Positions 55,746 through 64,000 of a stretch of DNA of 64,000 bases are shown one piece after another (position 1 is the first letter of the stretch; each line of letters begins with the position of its first letter). The translations under genes were made by a program, and so were the position numbers. Source of the stretch: Psychrobium sp. MM17-31 (GTDB lineage: Bacteria; Pseudomonadota; Gammaproteobacteria; Enterobacterales; Psychrobiaceae); the NCBI RefSeq assembly GCF_022347785.1, contig NZ_JAKRGA010000001.1:434001-498000 (forward strand), given 5' to 3'. Under the pieces are notes generated by a model. The model was not told the origin of the DNA. It saw nothing but the letters and a program-made list of their open reading frames with translations, and did no database searches.

Positions 55746-56330
55746 TTAAGAATTATCCCACTCCTTAAACCAAACCAATATAGACTCTAACTTGAGGATA
55801 AAAACAAGCTCATCATCGCTGGAGCGATCTCGAAAGCTTTCGTCAACTGTAACCAAGGTAATTCCGTTTTCAGTATCTTTACTAATAGAATGAAAGCCAA
55901 GGGTTTGAGGGTAGTTCTTTAATACTCCGTTCAAACAAATGTCAGTAGAGCTATCGTTGGTAGGCTTAGTTATATACAGCAATATCTCATCACCCAACTG
56001 AGCCCTTCGATAACTACCTCCTCCCCAAGTAATAAACTTATCCCGCTGCTCTCCCTTAAAGGTTTCAATTACTTCAAAAACCCACAATTTAGCAGAACAA
56101 TCACCATTATCGCTAATTACAGTTTGATAATCCGTGAGTTTACCTCGAATCACACTATGAGAATTCAAATATTGCCACTTCAAAACGTCCATAGACGGCT
56201 CTTTTGGCTTGCAGCCACTAAGTATAAAAGTGACTATTAACAAAAAGCAGAAGCAATTTACTTGAATTCTAAATAATCCACTAAACTTCCATTTACACGA
56301 CAAGCCTGCCGCTAACTCTTTACTCACCAC
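55746..56330 (-). CDS. Putative lipoprotein of unknown function
   Basis: I do not recognise this protein. The likely GTG start at 56330 gives a 30-residue polar stretch, then a hydrophobic segment and lipobox ILSGC (about Cys40). The long n-region is unusual, so the true start may lie further in at a non-ATG codon. The mature part contains VIRGKLTDYQTVISDNGDCS and DEILLYITKPTNDSSTDICL, with cysteines that could form disulfides, and looks like a beta-rich periplasmic domain. It is AT-rich, and lies next to two other orphans. Confidence 0.6.
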   Translation of the reverse strand: MVSKELAAGLSCKWKFSGLFRIQVNCFCFLLIVTFILSGCKPKEPSMDVLKWQYLNSHSVIRGKLTDYQTVISDNGDCSAKLWVFEVIETFKGEQRDKFITWGGGSYRRAQLGDEILLYITKPTNDSSTDICLNGVLKNYPQTLGFHSISKDTENGITLVTVDESFRDRSSDDELVFILKLESILVWFKEWDNS

Positions 56331-56384
56331 TCACTTCTTCCTAAACATTGAAAATGAATAGATTAAAGATAACTATCAAATAAT

Positions 56385-56840
56385 CTATTTTACCGTTTCT
56401 TGTTCCCCGCTTTTTTTATATCGAAATGATTTTGGTCCTTCGAATGGTTCAATTGTAATTAGCCGAGAGTAATACCTATTGGGGCAAACAAAGAATACTA
56501 TTTCTGATTTTTTCGATACTAAATATTGCTGTTTAAACTGCATGTTTATAATCAGACTCCCTTCACAACTTTCAATACTCTGGCCAGAAGAAACACGAAG
56601 AGTTTCCAGTAATGGATAAATATCACCTTCAAGTTCCTGTGAAGGGATCAATATTGTACGTTCGCTAGTAATGACTTTAAATAGATGTATTTTTTGGTCT
56701 CTAAGAGTTATCTCTAAAGTCTTATATTCTTCACTATTTAGCTCTAATTTAATTCCATTCCAACTAACTGGAATATCAATTGATGCTATCGAAAAGCTAT
56801 TCATGCATAACATCATAAAAACGAAACTAAAAATTCTCAT
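56385..56840 (-). CDS. Hypothetical secreted protein (about 151 aa)
   Basis: I do not recognise this protein. The ATG at 56840 gives a signal peptide (MRIFSFVFMMLCMNSFSIAS) with probable cleavage after SIA. The mature part has IPVSWNGIKLELNSEEYKTL and two cysteines. The frame is open further upstream to 56942, but that extension would run through the der terminator and lacks a good start. It is AT-rich compared with der. Confidence 0.6.
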   Translation of the reverse strand: MRIFSFVFMMLCMNSFSIASIDIPVSWNGIKLELNSEEYKTLEITLRDQKIHLFKVITSERTILIPSQELEGDIYPLLETLRVSSGQSIESCEGSLIINMQFKQQYLVSKKSEIVFFVCPNRYYSRLITIEPFEGPKSFRYKKSGEQETVK

Positions 56841-56893
56841 TAATAAGCTCACGTATAATTGTGTCAAGGTCAGATTCGCTTCAACTTTACCAT

Positions 56894-56918
56894 AAAAAAA
56901 CCGCCTCTCGGCGGTTTT
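56894..56918 (-). terminator. Terminator after der
   Basis: Stem AAAACCGCC/GGCGGTTTT with a TCTC loop; the minus strand continues with a run of T. It lies 25 bases beyond the der stop. Confidence 0.9.
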
Positions 56919-56942
56919 CATAATCTTCAATCTAAACGTCAA

Positions 56943-58409
56943 TTAACGCTTTTTATGGAATTTCACTAAGCGGTCACGTTTGCGTTGCTGTGATGCGGTA
57001 AGCTTGTTCTTCTTACCTTCAAATGGGTTATCAGAGTTACGGAACTCGATTTTAATTGGTGTGCCCATAATTTTTAACGTGCGGCGGAAGTAGTTCATCA
57101 GGTAACGCTTGTATGATGAATCAAGCTTCTTAACTTGGTTACCATGAATGACGATTACCGGTGGGTTGTAGCCACCAGCGTGGGCGTAACGCAGCTTAAC
57201 ACGACGACCTTGGAACATTGGTGGGTTGTGATCGTCCACAGCCATTTGCATGATTTTAGTCAGCATTGACGTCGATGTACGCTTGGTTGCTGAAACGTAA
57301 GCTTCGTTTACCGACTCAAACAAGTTACCTACACCACTGCCGTGCAATGCTGAGATAAAGTGGATACGCGCGAAGTCTACGAAACCTAAGCGGCGATCTA
57401 GTTCTGATTTGATACGCTCTTTAGTATCGTTGTCTAAACCGTCCCATTTGTTAACGGCAATCACGATTGAGCGACCAGCATTTAGAGCAAAACCTAGCAG
57501 GCTTAAATCTTGATCTGAGATGTTTTCACGCGCATCAATCACTAGCAATACTACGTTAGCGTCTTCTACTGCACGGAGGGTTTTGATGATAGAGAATTTC
57601 TCTACTGCTTCATTAACATTTTTACGACGGCGAATCCCCGCCGTGTCGATAATGACATATTCACGCTCATCGCGCTGCATTGGAATGTAGATACTATCGC
57701 GGGTCGTGCCCGGCATATCATAAACAACAACGCGCTCTTCACCCAGAATTCGGTTTGTTAGCGTCGATTTACCGACATTTGGACGACCGATAATGGCAAG
57801 TTTGATTGGCTGATCTTGCAGGGCTTTCGCTTGCTCTTCAGCTGTCTCTTCGGTGAGTTCTTCTTCCTCCGGCCACTCGTCTTCTTTTTGCTCATCAACG
57901 TCTAACAAGCCCATTTCTTTGGCGTAAGGACGTAAACAAGTTTCGATAAGTACTTGAACACCACGGCCGTGTGCTGCCGCAATTGGATGAACATCACCTA
58001 ATGACAAGGCGTAGAAGTCACCAGTTACTGAATCGATATCCACACCGTCGGTTTTATTAGCCACCAAGTAAACGGTTTTATCTAATTGACGTAAGTGGTG
58101 AGCAATGGCTTCATCAGCTACCATGATGCCGTCGCGAGCATCTACTAAGAATAATACAACATCTGCTTCTTCAATCGCTTGTAGCGATTGCTCAGCCATC
58201 AGTGCATCGATGCCCTCTTCGTCACCTTGGATACCGCCAGTGTCGATAAGTAGGAATTCATAACCGCCTAGTTGCGCTTGACCGTATTTACGATCGCGAG
58301 TTAGCCCCGGAAAGTCTGCAACAAGTGCATCACGGGTTCGTGTTAAACGATTAAATAGCGTTGATTTACCAACATTTGGGCGACCAACTAAAGCCACAAC
58401 TGGCAGCAT
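56943..58409 (-). CDS. der: GTPase Der (EngA), ribosome assembly
   Basis: Der is an essential double GTPase for maturation of the 50S ribosomal subunit. The 488-residue product has two G domains ([15 protein letters not shown] at about 8-22; [16 protein letters not shown] at about 210-225) joined by an acidic linker ([20 protein letters not shown]), and the C-terminal KH-like domain ([20 protein letters not shown]). It ends the conserved pilW-to-der block. Confidence 0.97.
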   Translation of the reverse strand: MLPVVALVGRPNVGKSTLFNRLTRTRDALVADFPGLTRDRKYGQAQLGGYEFLLIDTGGIQGDEEGIDALMAEQSLQAIEEADVVLFLVDARDGIMVADEAIAHHLRQLDKTVYLVANKTDGVDIDSVTGDFYALSLGDVHPIAAAHGRGVQVLIETCLRPYAKEMGLLDVDEQKEDEWPEEEELTEETAEEQAKALQDQPIKLAIIGRPNVGKSTLTNRILGEERVVVYDMPGTTRDSIYIPMQRDEREYVIIDTAGIRRRKNVNEAVEKFSIIKTLRAVEDANVVLLVIDARENISDQDLSLLGFALNAGRSIVIAVNKWDGLDNDTKERIKSELDRRLGFVDFARIHFISALHGSGVGNLFESVNEAYVSATKRTSTSMLTKIMQMAVDDHNPPMFQGRRVKLRYAHAGGYNPPVIVIHGNQVKKLDSSYKRYLMNYFRRTLKIMGTPIKIEFRNSDNPFEGKKNKLTASQQRKRDRLVKFHKKR

Positions 58410-58430
58410 GACACTTTCTCCAAAACAAAC

Positions 58431-58464
58431 AAAAGCGGCGCTGAAAATTCAGAACCGCTTTTTT
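58431..58464 (-). terminator. Possible attenuator between bamB and der
   Basis: Stem AAAAGCGG/CCGCTTTT with a pairable loop (CTGAA/TTCAG) lies between the end of bamB and the start of der; the minus strand continues TTTTGTTTG. It may reduce read-through, implying der also has its own promoter. Confidence 0.6.
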
Positions 58465-58515
58465 AAATAGTTGAATGTTCAAATTAGCGCCAAGGCGCCG
58501 AACATCGCGATGGCG

Positions 58516-59700
58516 CTATTTTATAGAAATAGCTGACAATAAGCCATCTTTAGATTGTAGATACAGCAAGTTGCCGTCGACAATTGGCTTAGCAATGTGA
58601 CCATCGTCATCAATTTCTAATTGGCCAACAAACTCACCTGTCTCACTCGACATTAGGTGTAATACACCTTCAAAATCTACCACAGCAACATAGTCATCAA
58701 AAATAACTGGCGCTGTTAAACCGCGATTTTCTAGGCCAAGTTGTGACCATTTTTCTAAACCAGAACGACGATCAATAGCCACGACGTGACCCGCTGCGGT
58801 CGTTAGGTAAAGGTTAAAACCACTTAGGGTCATTGATTTAAACGCCGAGTAATCACGCTTCCACAATACTTTACCAGTGCGAATTTCAATGGCGGCTAGG
58901 TTACCGTTGTAACCGACGGCGAAAATCGTTTCACCTAAAGCGATTGGCGTTGAATCAACGTCGATAATGCTCGCTAACTCATTGCCGCCAGATTGAGGCG
59001 TCACAATGGCTTCCCAAATAGCGCGACCGTCATTAACTAACACACCGCCGATTTTACCGTTTGGCAAACCGAAAAATGCTGCGCCTTGGCTTTCAGTTAA
59101 ACCAGAAATACCACGTAATGTTAAGGCAGGTACGTCTTGCTGATAAGTCCATACTTCTTTGCCATCGGCAATATCAAAGGCTTTGATTTTACCATTGCCC
59201 ATTGCGGCGATAACTTTGTTATCACTCAGTAGTGGGCTAGATAGAATTTCACCATCGGCTTGTACTTTCCAAATCAGTTCACCTGTTGCTTGATCAAGCA
59301 GGTATAACATTCCGCTTTCAGCACCAATGGCGATTTTTTCGTAACCAGCGCTAATGCCGCCAGATAATTGGGCATCAACACCTGATGAAAAGCTAAAGAT
59401 TGAACCTTGATCTTCTACTTCAACTTCCCAAACTTGTTCACCAGTTTCTTTGTCAAAAGCGGCAACAACACCAGCGCGATCACTAGCAAATACTTTGCCG
59501 TAAGCAACAATAGGTGCCAGTTTGCTAAAGTAATCTTGCGTACCGTCACCAACACTGTGTTCCCAGTTCACGGTAACTTCAACACTTGGCTGAATTACTG
59601 GTAATGGCGCGATTTTAATTTCGTCATCGTTTGACGAACAACCCGCTAATGTCCCCAATAACACAACGCTAGCAACTAATGATTTAGACCATTGTTTCAT
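58516..59700 (-). CDS. bamB: Outer-membrane protein assembly factor BamB
   Basis: BamB is a lipoprotein beta-propeller that helps BamA insert outer-membrane proteins. The 394-residue product has lipobox LAGCS near residue 22 and repeated PQQ-like blades (FDKETGEQVWEVEVEDQ, LDQATGELIWKVQADGE, EIRTGKVLWKRDYS). The ATG at 59700 has AAGGA 6 bases before it. It begins 9 bases after yfgM. Confidence 0.96.
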   Translation of the reverse strand: MKQWSKSLVASVVLLGTLAGCSSNDDEIKIAPLPVIQPSVEVTVNWEHSVGDGTQDYFSKLAPIVAYGKVFASDRAGVVAAFDKETGEQVWEVEVEDQGSIFSFSSGVDAQLSGGISAGYEKIAIGAESGMLYLLDQATGELIWKVQADGEILSSPLLSDNKVIAAMGNGKIKAFDIADGKEVWTYQQDVPALTLRGISGLTESQGAAFFGLPNGKIGGVLVNDGRAIWEAIVTPQSGGNELASIIDVDSTPIALGETIFAVGYNGNLAAIEIRTGKVLWKRDYSAFKSMTLSGFNLYLTTAAGHVVAIDRRSGLEKWSQLGLENRGLTAPVIFDDYVAVVDFEGVLHLMSSETGEFVGQLEIDDDGHIAKPIVDGNLLYLQSKDGLLSAISIK

Positions 59701-59709
59701 AATCATTCC

Positions 59710-60321
59710 TTAAGCCGCTGGCGTTAAGTCGTTTAATTTCATTTGTAAATCGTTGCTCACTTGATCGCCGGCAGCTTTTTCAGCAGCTTGATAGGCAGTG
59801 CGTGCTTTATCAACATTACCTTGAGCTAATTCAATATCGCCCATTAGTTCGTTCTTTTGTACGTCAAACGCGCTATCTTTTAACTGAGCCAGTGTGCTTA
59901 ACGCTTGTGCGTATTGTTGCTGAGCGTTCTCAATGCGCGCTAAACGCATGATTGCAATTGATTTTACTGAGCTATCTACGTCGCTAGCAATAACGTCTTT
60001 TAGCAGCTTAGTTGCTTCATCAAATTTCTCACTATCCACTAGCGATTTAACCGCTAATAGCTGCGCCAATTGGCTGTATTGTGTATCACTGTGAGATTTT
60101 GCATAGGCCTCGGCAGAAGCAGCAACATCGTCTGATGTAGCGATTTCAGAATACGCCATAGAGTTATCAGCGATAGTTTGAATTTGGTTGGCTTGGTATT
60201 GGTTGTAACCGTAAATGCCACCTAAACCAACAACAGCACCAATCACTAATACCGTACCGTTATCTTTGAGAAATCGTTTGATCGCTTCTTCTTGTTGTTC
60301 TTCTGTGCTGTAAATTTCCAT
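59710..60321 (-). CDS. yfgM: YfgM-family SecYEG-associated TPR protein
   Basis: YfgM is a membrane-anchored periplasmic TPR protein linked to the SecYEG translocon and periplasmic chaperones. The 203-residue product has the opening MEIYSTEEQQEEAIKRFLKD, a single membrane helix (about residues 22-42) and TPR-like helices to the end. It lies between hisS and bamB, as in E. coli. Confidence 0.95.
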   Translation of the reverse strand: MEIYSTEEQQEEAIKRFLKDNGTVLVIGAVVGLGGIYGYNQYQANQIQTIADNSMAYSEIATSDDVAASAEAYAKSHSDTQYSQLAQLLAVKSLVDSEKFDEATKLLKDVIASDVDSSVKSIAIMRLARIENAQQQYAQALSTLAQLKDSAFDVQKNELMGDIELAQGNVDKARTAYQAAEKAAGDQVSNDLQMKLNDLTPAA

Positions 60322-60331
60322 CAGGAGTTCC

Positions 60332-61603
60332 TTATAATTCTTCTAATCGTGATGCAAGCTCGTCCATAGTCACTGTGACTTGTGGCTTGTCTTCACGTAA
60401 ATACTTCACGGTCACAGAGTTGTTCTCTAACTCGTTGTCACCAAATAATAAAACGATTTTTGCACCGCTTTGGTCGGCCTTCTTCATTTGCTTTTTGAAG
60501 TTACCGCCACTGTTGTGCTTCATAATACGCAAGCCGCTGTGTGCTTCACGCAGCGTCTGGCTAATAATCATGGCTTGGTTTTGTGCGTTATCGCCCATGG
60601 CGCAAACATAAACATCAACCGCGCTTAGGTTAGTGTCTACAAGCTCAAGGGTTTCAAGCATTAACACTAAGCGCTCGATACCCATGGCAAAACCAACGGC
60701 TGGGCTAGCTTTACCACCAAGTTGTTCAACAAGACCGTCGTAACGACCGCCTGCTAACACTGTACCTTGTGCGCCTAACGAGTCTGTCACCCATTCGAAC
60801 ACTGTACGGTTGTAGTAATCTAAGCCGCGAACCAGTCGTTCGTTAACCGTGTATTCGATGCCTGCGAGGCTCAACAGTTCACATAATTTTTCAAAATGTT
60901 GCTTTGACTCTTCGCCAAGGTGATCAGATAGCTTAGGAGCATCCACTAAAATCGCCTGTACATCATGGTTTTTAGTGTCTAATACACGTAATGGGTTAGT
61001 GTACATTCGGCGTTGTGATTCTTCATCAAGCACGTCTTTGTGTTGCTCTAAAAACGCAATTAAGGCGTCGCGATATTCTGCGCGCTCTTCATTGTCGCCT
61101 AGTGTATTTAGTTCTAAGCGCACGTGCTCCGTCATGCCTAATTGCTTCCACAAATACGCAGACATCATTAACACTTCAGCATCGGCGTGGGCATCGCTGA
61201 TCCCGTAAACTTCAACACCAAATTGGTGGAATTGACGATAGCGACCTTTTTGCGGACGTTCGTGACGGAACATAGGTCCCATGTACCACAAACGTTGCTC
61301 TTGGTTATATAGCAGACCGTGTTGGTTACCAGCGCGAACCACACAAGCGGTACCTTCTGGACGCAGTGTTAGGCTGTCGCCATTGCGATCGTCAAAGGTG
61401 TACATTTCTTTTTCAACGATATCGGTGACTTCACCGATAGAGCGCTTAAATAAATCGGTACTTTCAACGATTGGTGTTCTGATTTCACTGTAACCGTAGG
61501 CTGCAACTGTGTTGCGAACGGCTTGCTCGGCGAATTGCCACAGCGATGTTTGTGTTGGTAAACAATCGTTCATGCCACGAATGGCTTGGATAGTCTTTGC
61601 CAC
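60332..61603 (-). CDS. hisS: Histidyl-tRNA synthetase
   Basis: Charges tRNA-His. The 423-residue product is a class II synthetase with motif 2 ([20 protein letters not shown]), the histidine-specific [15 protein letters not shown], and motif 3 ([15 protein letters not shown]), plus the C-terminal anticodon-binding domain. It lies 10 bases before yfgM. Confidence 0.97.
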   Translation of the reverse strand: MAKTIQAIRGMNDCLPTQTSLWQFAEQAVRNTVAAYGYSEIRTPIVESTDLFKRSIGEVTDIVEKEMYTFDDRNGDSLTLRPEGTACVVRAGNQHGLLYNQEQRLWYMGPMFRHERPQKGRYRQFHQFGVEVYGISDAHADAEVLMMSAYLWKQLGMTEHVRLELNTLGDNEERAEYRDALIAFLEQHKDVLDEESQRRMYTNPLRVLDTKNHDVQAILVDAPKLSDHLGEESKQHFEKLCELLSLAGIEYTVNERLVRGLDYYNRTVFEWVTDSLGAQGTVLAGGRYDGLVEQLGGKASPAVGFAMGIERLVLMLETLELVDTNLSAVDVYVCAMGDNAQNQAMIISQTLREAHSGLRIMKHNSGGNFKKQMKKADQSGAKIVLLFGDNELENNSVTVKYLREDKPQVTVTMDELASRLEEL

Positions 61604-61685
61604 AATAACCCTATTTAAAACTTATATATGCTAATGAAGCGACCGCAGCCGCCACTAAAAATTGCTAAGCATTATGCTTAAAAAA

Positions 61686-61710
61686 CGCGATGGTTGCTAC
61701 CTTTACCGCG
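61686..61710 (-). terminator. Weak terminator after ispG
   Basis: Short stem CGCG/CGCG with GT/AC-type extension just after the ispG stop, followed on the minus strand by TTTTTT. Low stem strength; a second small inverted repeat AAGCAT/ATGCTT lies just beyond. Confidence 0.4.
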
Positions 61711-61711
61711 A

Positions 61712-62821
61712 TTAAACTTCTTTAATATCTATCTTGTTTTTTTCGTTCGCCAAACGCTCACGGATCTTCTTCTCTAAAGAGTCGACAAGATCGGTATTAT
61801 CAAGGCGTTCTTTTTGACGTACGCCGTCTTCATAAAAACCGCTCATACGCGCGCCACCAGCGAGTCCCATGTCTGATACTAGGGCTTCACCTGGGCCGTT
61901 AACCACGCAACCGATAATAGAAACATCCATTGGCGTGACGACATCTTCAAGACGGTTTTCTAACTCGTTTACCGTGTTGATCACATCAAACTCTTGGCGA
62001 GAACAACTCGGGCACGCGATAAAGTTAATACCACGACTACGAATGCGCAGTGATTTTAAAATATCAAAACCAACTTTTATTTCTTCTACCGGATCAGCAG
62101 CAAGTGATACACGCAGCGTGTCACCAATGCCGTCATTTAGTAGCATGCCTAAGCCAATAGCCGACTTAACCGCTCCAGCTCTAAATGCACCAGCTTCGGT
62201 AATACCAAGATGCAATGGCTGAACGATTTGCTTTGCCAATAAGCGATAAGATTCAACGGCTAGGTGAACATCAGATGCTTTTACTGACACCTTAAATTGA
62301 TCGAAGTTCAGACGATCGAGAATATCGACGTGACGCATTGCTGATTCAAGTAACGCTTGCGCGGTTGGCTCGCCGTATTTTTCTTGAATATCGCGCTCTA
62401 ACGAACCGCCGTTAACGCCGATGCGAATTGGAATATTTTTGTCACGGGCACAATCTACTACCGCACGAATACGCTCTTCACGGCCGATGTTACCAGGATT
62501 AATACGCAAACAATCAGCGCCATATTCCGCCACTTTTAAAGCGATGCGATAGTCAAAGTGAATGTCTGCCACCAGTGGAATTGGTGTTTGCTCTTTGATC
62601 ACTTTAAAGGCTTCGGCATCATTCATGGTTGGTACTGATACGCGAACAATATCTGCGCCTGCCGCTGCAATGCGCTTGATTTGAGCAAGCGTTGCGTCAA
62701 CATCGCTAGTGCGGGTGTTGGTCATCGACTGAACTGCAATTGGCGCGCCGTCACCGATAGGTACATTGCCTACCATGATACGCGTTGATTTACGGCGGAT
62801 GATTGGATTCTCGCTATGCAT
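61712..62821 (-). CDS. ispG: 4-hydroxy-3-methylbut-2-enyl-diphosphate synthase (IspG/GcpE)
   Basis: IspG is the iron-sulfur enzyme of the MEP isoprenoid pathway that makes HMBPP. The 369-residue product has the TIM-barrel part ([39 protein letters not shown]) and the cluster ligands in [11 protein letters not shown] plus the third cysteine in [12 protein letters not shown]. It lies 3 bases after rodZ. Confidence 0.97.
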   Translation of the reverse strand: MHSENPIIRRKSTRIMVGNVPIGDGAPIAVQSMTNTRTSDVDATLAQIKRIAAAGADIVRVSVPTMNDAEAFKVIKEQTPIPLVADIHFDYRIALKVAEYGADCLRINPGNIGREERIRAVVDCARDKNIPIRIGVNGGSLERDIQEKYGEPTAQALLESAMRHVDILDRLNFDQFKVSVKASDVHLAVESYRLLAKQIVQPLHLGITEAGAFRAGAVKSAIGLGMLLNDGIGDTLRVSLAADPVEEIKVGFDILKSLRIRSRGINFIACPSCSRQEFDVINTVNELENRLEDVVTPMDVSIIGCVVNGPGEALVSDMGLAGGARMSGFYEDGVRQKERLDNTDLVDSLEKKIRERLANEKNKIDIKEV

Positions 62822-62824
62822 AAT

Positions 62825-63610
62825 TTATTGTTCCAGCGGCAAGGTAAAGGTTGCCGTTTCATTTGAAATATAAGGAGTTATATCGAGTATTTGTTGCTGA
62901 TAAGTAATCTCGACGGCTGTTGGCGCGCCTAAAATCACTTCAAGCGGCGCAACGCCTATGACGTCAATTGACGTGCCTGCTTTTTTGATGCCGATTGCAA
63001 CAACAGCATTGGTGGCGTCGGTAATTTTTACCCAGCAATCTTGTTTAAATTTGAACGTCGACTCCACGTTAATGGTTTCAATTTCCATCGCTGCGTTTGT
63101 CGCCATTGGCGCTATTGGTAAGCGCGGCGAAGGCTCTAGGGCTACAGTAGTGGTTTCTTCCACTACCACAGGCATTTCATTCATCGCCTGACGCTGCCAC
63201 CACCAAGCAATCACAGCCATTAAAATGACAGTGACTACGCCAAAGGTAATGAGATTTAGGTAATTGTTGTGGGTGTTGTTTTTCGAGCGATTTGAGAATG
63301 TCTGCATCGACTTTAAATCGCCATCACAATGATACTGGGTGCGAAAATGGGCGATCATTTCATCGCAATCTAAGCCCACTAGCGTGGCGTATGATTTAAC
63401 ATAGCCTTTAAAAAATAACGCGTTGGCAGATTCTGGCACCGTGTCTGTTTCGAGCTGCTGAACTACGGCTTTTGATAAAAACAATTTTTGCGCAGCATCA
63501 TCAAGGCTCAGTCCTGCAGCTTGGCGCGCTGCAAGTAATACACTGCCCAGACTCGGCTGAGTTTCGCTTTGCTCACTGTTTTGTTGTGACGTGTCGTCGG
63601 TGTTACTCAT
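62825..63610 (-). CDS. rodZ: Cytoskeletal protein RodZ
   Basis: RodZ links MreB to the membrane and keeps rod shape. The 261-residue product has an N-terminal helix-turn-helix domain (about residues 20-90; LLAARQAAGLSLDDAAQKLF), one membrane helix (about 120-138) and a periplasmic C-terminal beta domain (DCWVKITDATNAVVAIGIKK). It starts directly after the pilW stop and precedes ispG, the classical order. Confidence 0.95.
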   Translation of the reverse strand: MSNTDDTSQQNSEQSETQPSLGSVLLAARQAAGLSLDDAAQKLFLSKAVVQQLETDTVPESANALFFKGYVKSYATLVGLDCDEMIAHFRTQYHCDGDLKSMQTFSNRSKNNTHNNYLNLITFGVVTVILMAVIAWWWQRQAMNEMPVVVEETTTVALEPSPRLPIAPMATNAAMEIETINVESTFKFKQDCWVKITDATNAVVAIGIKKAGTSIDVIGVAPLEVILGAPTAVEITYQQQILDITPYISNETATFTLPLEQ

Positions 63611-64000
63611 TTAAAATTCTTTTGCTAAATAGGCTTTGGTGGCCGCTGAATTAGGGTATTTTTGCAATAATATGCGTCCCAATTGTTTAGCGATATCCAC
63701 GCTGCCGCGTTTCTGTTCTACTTGAATGGCTAACCACAAGCTTTCAGAAGTTTGACTGTATATTCGGCGATAGTTCCGTAATTGCTGCGCAGCTTCATCT
63801 AATAACCCTAATTCGAGATCTGCTTTGGCCAACCCTAAAATTGAACGTGCGCGAATAGATTCATAACGCAGCACGGCACTTAAATGAGATTTAGCACGCT
63901 GCCATTTTTGATCCCGCAGTGCGCACAAACCAGCATTTTCATAGCTGTTGGCGGTTTGGGTATTTAACGGTGATTCGATGGCTTTAACAAATTGCGCTTC
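63611..64000 (-). CDS. pilW: Type IV pilus biogenesis/stability protein PilW, partial
   Basis: PilW (PilF) is an outer-membrane TPR lipoprotein that supports the PilQ secretin. The last 129 residues are inside the window; the frame is open to the right edge, so the signal and first TPR units are missing. Visible TPR-like pieces are SYENAGLCALRDQKWQRAKS and ILGLAKADLELGLLDEAAQQ. The next gene, rodZ, starts one base after its stop. Confidence 0.9.
   Translation of the reverse strand, partial: EAQFVKAIESPLNTQTANSYENAGLCALRDQKWQRAKSHLSAVLRYESIRARSILGLAKADLELGLLDEAAQQLRNYRRIYSQTSESLWLAIQVEQKRGSVDIAKQLGRILLQKYPNSAATKAYLAKEF

Noticed and set aside
1-64000. CRISPR array, prophage, rRNA operon or complete insertion sequence
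   Set aside because: No regularly spaced direct repeats, phage genes, rRNA sequence or transposase reading frames were seen.

Overview
The window reads as a chromosomal segment of a marine gammaproteobacterium of the Alteromonadales, most like the Colwelliaceae (Colwellia/Thalassotalea). This is inferred from gene content and order: a Vibrio/Shewanella-type polar flagellar cluster with sigma-54 and sigma-28 promoters and the H-ring genes flgP and flgT, a leucine-degradation (liu) operon led by a MerR-type LiuR, an NSS sodium symporter, pntAB, and the gammaproteobacterial block pilW-rodZ-ispG-hisS-yfgM-bamB-der. Base composition is moderate to low in GC. No taxonomic search was possible.

Region 1 (1-20716) is flagellar. 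Minus-strand genes run, in transcription order, cheV-cheR, flgBCDE, flgFGHIJKL, a 483-residue flagellin, a 272-residue flagellin, flaG and fliD (cut by the left edge). Terminators after cheR, flgE, flgL and both flagellins, with sigma-54 motifs before flgB, flgF and the large flagellin and a sigma-28 motif before the small flagellin, divide it into separately fired units. On the plus strand lie flgA, then flgM-flgN-flgP-flgT behind a sigma-28 motif that overlaps the flgA stop codon.

Region 2 (20790-30450) is mixed: tRNA-Arg(CCT), a periplasmic solute-binding protein, an orphan, a secreted S9 peptidase, an RRF-like orphan, ada, and a Spo0M-like protein. Then comes an AT-rich accessory stretch. 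Its core is a single integron gene cassette (27642-28731) carrying a DUF4062 protein and ending in a well-formed attC, with no integrase in view. It is followed by a duplicated ~130-base non-coding unit, an orphan gene and a RelE/NadS toxin-antitoxin pair.

Region 3 (30451-40988) is catabolic. A propionyl-CoA synthetase-like enzyme is divergent from liuR-liuABCDE-scoAB, which takes isovaleryl-CoA (from leucine) to acetyl-CoA and acetoacetate/acetoacetyl-CoA. A 75-base hairpin separates liuA from liuB.

Region 4 (41098-55324) holds three tandem FlgO-family lipoproteins far from the flagellar cluster, an iron-sulfur photolyase-like protein with a flavin reductase, asd, an NSS transporter, a DUF3010 protein, pntAB, a small membrane protein and an M16 zinc peptidase.

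Region 5 (55401-64000) has three small orphan genes and then the conserved block der, bamB, yfgM, hisS, ispG, rodZ and pilW (cut by the right edge).

The most unusual item is the lone integron cassette. Its left end (GTTAGGT) is the exact reverse complement of the R'' box at its right end (ACCTAAC), which fixes both boundaries and shows insertion at a non-integron GTT site.
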